Positions 10,901 through 19,900 of a DNA stretch of 64,000 bases are shown piece after piece; position 1 is the first letter of the stretch, and each line of letters opens with the position of its first letter. The stretch lies in the NCBI GenBank assembly GCA_905147135.1, contig LR990043.1, forward strand, positions 8,281,057-8,345,056. Reading direction: 5' to 3'. Source of the DNA: Blastobasis lacticolella (lineage: Eukaryota; Arthropoda; Insecta; Lepidoptera; Blastobasidae). The notes beneath the pieces were generated by a model. That model was given only the letters and a program-made list of their open reading frames with translations, searched no databases and was not told the DNA's origin. The translations under genes were made by a program, and so were the position numbers.

Positions 10901-13900
10901 GATCCGATGGATGCAGCATATCTATTTACCCCCCGCCCTCCCCCAGCATGGCTGGTGAACCTGTACCGCGGCTACCTGTGCATATGCGCGGGCGGCGAGC
11001 AGCAGCTGGCGGGCGTGGAGCGGCACGCGGAGGCGGCCGCGGCGCAGTGCCTGCGCGAGTGGCGACGCCTGCCAAGGATCGTGGCGCACGCGCATCTGCC
11101 CTTGCTGCGGGCGGCGCAACAGCTGATGGAGCTTAGCGAGGCGGCCCAGATACATACGGTGGGTGCTGGCACGAGGTCGATCGTACATACGGTAAGTGCC
11201 TGCGTTGGCGGCGGCTGTCGAGGATCGTGGCGCACGCGCATCTGCTCTTGCTGCAGGTCGCACAGCAGCTCATATGGTGAGGTGGGAGGCGGCGCAGATT
11301 CATATGGTGGGTTGGTGTCGACGCTTACACAAGATCGATCGTACATTCACACTGCTGGTACCGAAAAGTCCCATTTTTTAGTTTTTCATGAATATCTCAA
11401 AAACAAGCATTTTCGAATTCTCAACTGTTTACGTACAACACGGTCTCGGTTGTTCCACCTCAAGTCCCATTTTCGGTTAATTGTATTCCACTACAAAAAC
11501 GGGTCTAACCAAGATGCAAATCGATCCTTAACGACACCATTGTGACAGACGATTGGAACCCGTCGGCTAAATTCGACCCGCTGAACGCACAAAACACGCT
11601 CTGTACTTGCACTCTACACTTTTAATTCCTCCCGTAAAATAACGTCGTTTATGCGTACTAGTACGTACACTTTTTAAAAATCTGTAATTATACCATGATA
11701 TTACAGTGCTTTAATTGTTCACTATTTCTTAGATTATCATTTATCACCTCAAAAACACCACCAGATTTTTATATTCCTTTACCAAAACGACCTCATTTTT
11801 CTATTGAACATTACATAGAACCTAAACTAACAAAATAATCTTATCATATTCCCAGGGGCTGCTCCACAGTCGTCCCACGTCGCTCCACGACATGAAGGCC
11901 ATAGTGAAGACGTGGCGAAACCGGCTGCCCGTAGTGGCCGACCCTCTCTCGCACTGGGGCGCCATCTTCACTTGGCGACAACACCACTACCAGTTCATCG
12001 CCTCCCATTACGACTCCCAACAGGAGCATGCCGCCAACCATAGTATGCTCGGCGTGCATGCCAGCGCACAGGTGAGTTTTTTTTTATGCTGCTCGGTGAC
12101 AGCGAGCAGACAGCCCACCTGATGGTAGGTGGTAACTGTCGCACATATCATCTATGATTTACATTTAGCGTATGAAATGTAGGTAGCCATCAGAATGATT
12201 TCGTCCACTATTCTAGGATTTCTTTGATATGGATACCTATATTTTAGCGCTAAGTTGTGCTTTTCTTGACATTTTTAGTCGCAGCTCGTAGCCGTGTCTC
12301 GAAGCAAACGCATGTCTATAAAACTAAACCTATGATAATCTTTCCAGGCAATAATACACTTCGCGAAAATCGCGCGCAAACACAACCTCTCCGGCGTGTG
12401 TCTGGATTCGCTTCAACGCATTTATACTATACCGAGCGTGCCCATCGTCGACTGCTTCCAAAAGATCCGCCAACAAGTCAAATGCCACATTCAGATGTCG
12501 TGGACTGAGGGCAAGGAGGAGTTGCAGGAGGGTCTGGACATGATCGAGTCGACCAACTTTAAGTACTTCACGAAGGAGATGACGGCAGAGTTCTACGCGT
12601 TCAAGGGGCTTTTGCTGGCACAGCTGGGCCGTTCCGAAGAGGCCAATAAGGCGTTCGCAGCCGCTGTTCAGCTCCACGACACCCTGGTGAAGGCCTGGGC
12701 GCTGTGGGGAGACTACCTGGAGCAGATCTTCAACAGGGACCCTCGCCAGACGCAGGTGGGCGTCTCGGCGATGACCTGCTTCCTGCACGCGTGCCGCCAC
12801 CAGAACGAGTCCAAGTCACGCAAGTACTGCGCCAAGGTGAGCTACAAGTTTTCTGTCTTTTATTTCGGTGTAAACAATTTGCGTTGCTACCAGGAATGAC
12901 TAACCTTGCTTAATGTTTATTGTTAAAAACGATTATACATATTTTTATATTTCTTGTTTCCCTTAGTCGATTTTAATGGCCTAGCTTAGGTCTTCATGTG
13001 TCCAGCCGCTAGACACTAGGAAGGCCTAGGCTAGTCTGAATACCGTTTTCAAGCTCCATCAATTCATGAAATCTTTCCCGATCGGTGAAGGTCCTGTGGA
13101 TGCTGAGCTTCGACGACGACAAGAACAGCTTGGCCGAGGCTCTGGACAAGTATTCAGTGGGCGTGCCGCCCATACAGTGGCTGCCGTGGATCCCGCAGCT
13201 ACTGGCCTGCCTCGTACAGTACGACGGGAACGTCATACTGAACCTTCTCAGCCATGTGAGTTGACGCACGCACACGCACACACAAGATCTAAGACAGTAT
13301 TAGAATGCTGTGCCACCGCTGTAGATCATCTCTAGTCAGATGTTGCAGCGGTAATATGCCTGTTTATGTAAATGTATGTTTATGTGTATGTATGTGTAAT
13401 TCCACTTTTTCAGAAAAAACTAAAATGTTAGTTAATAGATAAGACGTTTTACTCTGTAAATGAGCTATTTTTGATTAAGTAACACTAGTATCTATGGATG
13501 TAATGTTTGTGTACCTACTCAATATTTTCATATCCGAAAGGATTAAGTGTTCTTGGGACGAGATTATAATTTTGTTAACACCAATTATTGTACCAACACT
13601 TACTGAAAATAAATATCATAGGAATGGCAGGGCTTTCCCCGAAAAAAAAAACATATACATACTAAGCATTGAAACTTTCAAGAAACGACATATACATTTC
13701 CCAAAGATCTTTAAAGCATTGGTGCTGTGTGTAATTCCCTAGCGCCGGTGCGGTGATGACTTACCATCAGATGGGAGAAAAATGCACACGCCTGGCTATG
13801 AAACTATTTGTCACAAGCTACCAACGTGACTAAAGTAGTCTAAGTGTAATAGGCCCACTTTGACAGATCTCATCACTACCTCGTCTCAACCACATTAAGT

Positions 13901-16900
13901 TCATTTTCTATTACTGGCGACCGCGCATAATAGAATGAACTTTATATCGTGGACTCAAGGAAATGATGACATCTGTCAAAGAGTCATTACTCGACTACTA
14001 TACATTTTCTTACAATTTTGTTCATTTACAGGTTGGTCGTCTATATCCGCAAGCCGTGTACTTTCCCATCCGCACTCTTTACTTGACTCTGAAGATAGAG
14101 CAACGAGAGAGACACAAGAGCGCCGAGAGTCTAGCGGCCCATCTACCATCTACCACTGCCGTAAGTTGGTTGACATGATTGACTTCATGCTTTAATTAAA
14201 GATGAGAATTTATTATGTCAATCGTTTGTAATTTATTGACATGAAACCGATTAATATTACAAACTTGGGGGAATATCCAGACGAATTATACTTCTTTCAC
14301 TAGGAAGGGTTGTTTTCTCTTCTAAGGGGTGCCAAAGTCCAGTGGGCGTATGGCGGCTCAAATCATGGTCATCATCATCATCATATCGGTTAATCCCAAC
14401 TTCTGCCAGTGTCTGCTTTCCTACTCTTTCTTCGCCACTTCGTCCGGTCTTCGGCAATCTTGCATCGGTAGCCGAAGCCTTTCGCATCTGATTCTACGAA
14501 TCCATCGCTTCTTAGGCCTCCCTCGGCGCTGCTGAAAGGATGATACCTACTTCAGAAGCCGTTTCCCAACCATTTACACTGCGGCGCTAGCCTAGACTCG
14601 CAGCGTGCGAGACCGATAACCAAGCAACACTCGCAGCATTCGTCACCATTTCGTACTTCGAACTTTCGGCGTTAGTCGAACTTCAGCATCGCAACGAGCT
14701 CGCCACTCGTTAAGTGTGCCCACTAATACCGTTGGCGAAGCGTAGTTGACCAAGTTATTTAGCTTGGACCCTGAGATTGTTGAGCAGTCTCGGGAGCCGA
14801 TTGTTACCCCGGGATATTATAAATTAAAAAAGTAGATAATAAATAAACGTTTATTATCATCTTATGAAAAAGTTTTTATAAAGTGTACATTTCACAATCA
14901 CATTTCAAAACGAAATAAAAATATACATAAATAAATGGCGTGGATAAATGGGGTTTTGGCTCAGCAGAGCGTGACAAGTTCCCACCCCCCCGCTATTCTG
15001 CCATTCCCTACACAATAAATATCTACTTACACGCACACTAAATGACGATTCCCCACCCATCAGGCCGGCAGGGCGGCAGGGGAAGGCGCATCGTCCGGGA
15101 GCGGCGCGGCGGCCGGCGCCCCCGCGGCCTCCGAGGCGGGCTCCATCAAGGCCACGCTGCCCATGTGGCGCTGCTCCAAGATCATGCAGCTGCAGAGGGA
15201 GATACATCCCACCGTGCTCTCCTCGCTGGAGGGCATCGTCGATCAGGTACGGACACCGTTTGTGTAAGGTATTCACGCTGCGGAAGTTGCCCGAGTATAA
15301 ATTGGGACGAAGGTACTTAGGTCTGCCTCCTAATAGCGATGGCGAAGGGAGGTTCACCGAGGTTTTTCGCTGGGGACCCGGAGAATGGGTGAGCAATTTC
15401 GGGCCCCGTGATGGCGTTCATTTTAAAGTTGATACCTAATAAAATTCACGTAACATATTAAATAACTCTGGCGACGGAATATTGTTGGTCGTGATTACTT
15501 ACCATCAGAGGGCTTAGTGTGAGTTTCGCTTCGATTTTACTTTACTATCGCGTTTGCGTTTACGTGAAAATTAGTATGAAAATATATAAAGCGCCGTCTA
15601 GTGGTACGTAAATGAAGTTATTTTCTTCATACTAATTTCGACGTAAATGCAAACGCGATAGTAAAGTAAAATCGAAGCAAAACTTACACTCAGCCCTCAG
15701 GAGCCGCTACTCGTTTGCCTCGCTTCTAATAAAAAATAAACAGACCAAGTTGTTAGTATGAGGTAAGATGAGACAGAAAATACGTACTCCAAATCGTCAA
15801 GACTTTTATCCACGCGAAAAAGCATCCCCTTCACAATCGCTGTGCCCACTTTCTCGTGTATATTTTTGTCAATATTACTTTTCTAGCATACAGCCCGTCT
15901 GATGATAAGCAATATTACATATCTTGTATGTTAGTATTTGGTTATTAACATCCGTTGTGTTATCCTAGATGGTATGGTTCCGCGAGAACTGGTACGAGGA
16001 GGTGCTGAGGCAGCTGCGCGCGGGGCTGGCCAAGTGCCACGTGGTGGCCTTCCACCACCGCGCCGCCGTCGCCGACGCCACCGTCACGCCGCACACGCTC
16101 AACTTCATCAAGAAGGTTGTCTCTAACTTCGGCATCGGGATTGGCATTAGTGAGTACCCCCTCCCGCCCCGACTGTGGGGCTAATGACGTCTTAGTGTTT
16201 ACCCAGCTACCCTGCATCCACGCTGCACGTCCCGACAGGTTTTGGTCGCCCGTTTAGCTACTGCGACTCCGAAGAAGTCGCCCAGACAACCAGGAGATCG
16301 ACGCGAGCATGAGCGACGAGCTTTCGCAGTTTGCGCACGAGTGTGTCGATTTCATAACCCGTTTAATACAACCTAATAATTTTACTGTTTTTTACTCCTA
16401 CAGAATTAATTCCAAGTTCTGTAAGTGGTCCGTTCTCTTCAGCTACCTCCGAGAGTCTCGCTAGGCGCGCGCAGGCCACCGTGCAGGACCCGGTCTTCCA
16501 GAAGATGAAGACCCAATTCACTGCAGATTTCGACTTCACGCAGCCGAACGCGATGAAGCTGCAGAATCTCATACAGAAACTGAGGAAATGGGTGAAGTTG
16601 TTGGAGGCGAAAACGAAAGTCTTGCCCAAGTGAGTGATCGACGAAAAATAGATATAGACATGATTTATTTTGACATCACAAAAATCCATAAGCGTTTACA
16701 TCATAATAATTTCTCACGAGATCCACTCGACAGCGCAGGTAACCACCACTTACCTTTTCAGATCGTTCCTCATCGAGGAGAAGTGCAGATTCCTGTCCAA
16801 CTTCAGCCTGAAGACAGCGGAGGTGGAGCTCCCCGGCGAGTTCCTGCTGCCCAAGCACTCGCACTACCACGTCCGCATCGCGCGGTTCATGCCCCGCGTC

Positions 16901-19900
16901 GAGATCGTCCAGAAACACAACACGTCCGCGCGCCGACTCTACATCCGGGGGCACAACGGGAAGATATACCCGTACCTGGTCGTGAACGACACGGGCCTGG
17001 GAGACGCGAGGCGCGAGGAACGCGTGCTGCAATTGCTGAGGATGCTGAACCACTATCTCGGCAAACAGAAGGAGACGATGAGGCGGTTCCTTCACTTCAC
17101 CGTGCCGCGGGTCGTGTCGGTGTCGCCGCAGATGCGGCTCGTGGAGGACAACCCGAGTTCGGTGTCCTTGTTGGATATTTACCGGACCGAATGCGCTAAC
17201 AGGTACGATGATTTTTTATTTATTTAGCAGTCGTATGAAAAGGTGTAAGTGCCGCCCGTGATGACATCTACGATGGTAATTATGATGAAGAAGTATTTTC
17301 TTAATATTTCGTAATGCGAGTTGTTCAACAGCGCTCGGTTACGGCTTTTTTTACAAAAAACGACACAAACTAGCAAACAGGTCATCTGCAACACCCTTGG
17401 GTCGCAAATGCGTTGCCGGACTTTAAGAAAGGTGTAAGGTCAAGGCTCCAATGTTAAATGTTTGATGTTGACGACATAAGTCGTTTAGTTGATTAACATG
17501 TCGGTTTGCCAAACGGGTTCGATTCCCGGCCGAAGAAATTGAATTTCTGTTACGGGCCTGGGTGTTATGTGTATAATAAGTGTAAATAATCCGTAAAATA
17601 TTTAGAAATGTATAAGTGGTTTATCAGTTTCTTGGCACACAAGCATTGCTTACTTTGGGGCTACATAGCGCTGTGTGAATTTGTGAATTGCCTAAGCATA
17701 TTTATTTAAATGATGACTGCATTTGTTCCTACAGGGGCGTGGAGTATGACGCTCCCGTAGCGCGCTACTACGAGAGGCTGGCGGCCGTGCAGGCGCGCGG
17801 CTCGCAGGCCTCGCACCAGGTGCTACGGGACATACTGAGAGAGGTACGTCCGTACGGACCGACCACCGTACTCAGGTGCACTTCCGAGCATCGCGATAGT
17901 GGCGATCGGCTTTGGCGACTATCGTGCCACGTCACTATAGTCCATTTGCGATAAGAAAATAGAGTCATCGTTGTTCGCCAGACTAGCAACGCTCCTCGAC
18001 CAATCTGATCGCAACAATATAAAAAGCTAAGTTGAACTGGTCACTGTGACAACAGAAAATAAAAATGAATACCACGCCGGTTGGAATAAACATCAAATAC
18101 TAGACTGGCTGCTAAGCAAAGGGATATCGTTAACCTAATTTAAAAAAGTCCTTGATATTAATAAAATTAATCTTGAATTTTTACTCCACTGTGAAAACAC
18201 TTTTACTCATTAATTTCTTAACGCGAATGGACTATCGCCGGAGCAATGTGTAGCTGAATCGCGACTCTATAAACTAACTAACCTCTCATAAACGATAATG
18301 CACATAAGTTTTAAAGTTTAAGTGTAAGTAACAAAATAAGTTTTTGCCGTGTTTTTGCAACAACTTATAATCATCCAAACACGTTACGTCACATGTAATT
18401 CGCAGCTTAAAACTTAACCCTTTCTTAGGTGCAAGCGACAATGGTGCCAAAGGGGATGCTGAGCGAGTGGGCGACCGCCACCTACCCGTCGCCCACCGAC
18501 TACTGGACCTTCCGGAAGGTGCTGACACTGCAGCTTTCGCTGTCCAGTTTCGCAGAGTACGTCCTGCACCTCACCCGGTTAAACCCGGACATGATGTATG
18601 TGCACCAGGACTCGGGACTCCTCAATGTGTCCTACTACAAGTTCGACGTCGATGACGTTACAGGTATGCCTTTTGTCGATTATCCGGCTACTTTGTTTAA
18701 TTTAAACTAAAAATTTTGTGCTTGAATCACAGAGCAGCTAATAAATGTATGCATGCTTCCTAAATGTACAGTTTCATCCTTGCATTGTGTTATGAATAAC
18801 AGGATTGCTTGAGGTTTTTACCGCACGTTTTTGTCTAACCGTTTGTCTAAATACTCGACTCAGCCTGATGAGCTTGTGGCGTTTTTTTATCTGTGATGCA
18901 CGACTCATGTTTACTTATCTCGTTTTCCTTACGTGCTTGTTTTTTTTATATTTTGATGTTCAATTGGCAAAAAATACGGCGCCGGTGTTTTGTGTGTTTG
19001 CAGTCAAGGTGAAGGCGTTCTGCGAAATAATACGTATTGCATGTCGTTTGGTTATATAAGCTGAATTTGTTATGGCTGTTTTGGTGTATACTGCATGTGG
19101 CGATTTATTGCATTTTATTAATTAGTTAACACTATTGCTAGCAGCACGACATTGTTCTAATCTTTGTCTCACAAAACAGCTTAGTTCGCTTACACAATCT
19201 GCATGATTAACAAATCTTTAACAATGCATCTTAATTTATTTTCTTGTGTGTAAGTTCTTGAGTAATCTATCCAATCATCGCTCAATTCGAGAGCCGAATC
19301 CATAGTCTATCGAAAACCATACATAGTGTAGTGCCTTGTACATAATAACGATTGCACCACGCCAGGCGAGCTGGACGGCAACAGGCCGGTGCCGTTCCGA
19401 CTGACGCCGAATATCTCCGATTTGCTGACGACCGTCGGCATCAACGGGCCCCTCACCGCCTCCGCCATCGCCGTCGCAAGATGCCTCGTCACGCCCAATT
19501 TCAAGGTACAGTATACTAACATGACGGTTCGGATTGGTAGTTCGTTGATACGTTCACATATTTTGTGGAGCTTTAGGAGCTTGATTGAATGAAAATATAG
19601 CTAGTTTAGTTCAGGGATGAAGTACTCTCAACGCCCCTGTGGCTCTGCCTTTTTTGTTTTATTTATCCCTTACGGAAAAGGCAAAGGGACCTAGCACGTA
19701 CCGCCAAGTCTTCCGTTATGAACCGTAATTCTATAATATGTCCTAGGTTTAGAACTGTTAAAAAATATAAGGCTCAATAACGTTTCAAGGCTGCAGCCAT
19801 GTCTTCCTTACTGTACTCCCCCGCAATAGCACGAATTGACTGCGTTCTGCAGATGTTCGGTAACAGATGTTCGGTTATATCAAAAATCCCACTGTCGTCA

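Noticed and set aside
10922..11545. Long + frame of 212 codons from 10907 and minus-strand frames over exon 11
   Set aside because: Only 10947-11158 is homologous to TRRAP; the rest is read-through of the duplicated exon and intron, and the minus frames are GC shadows.
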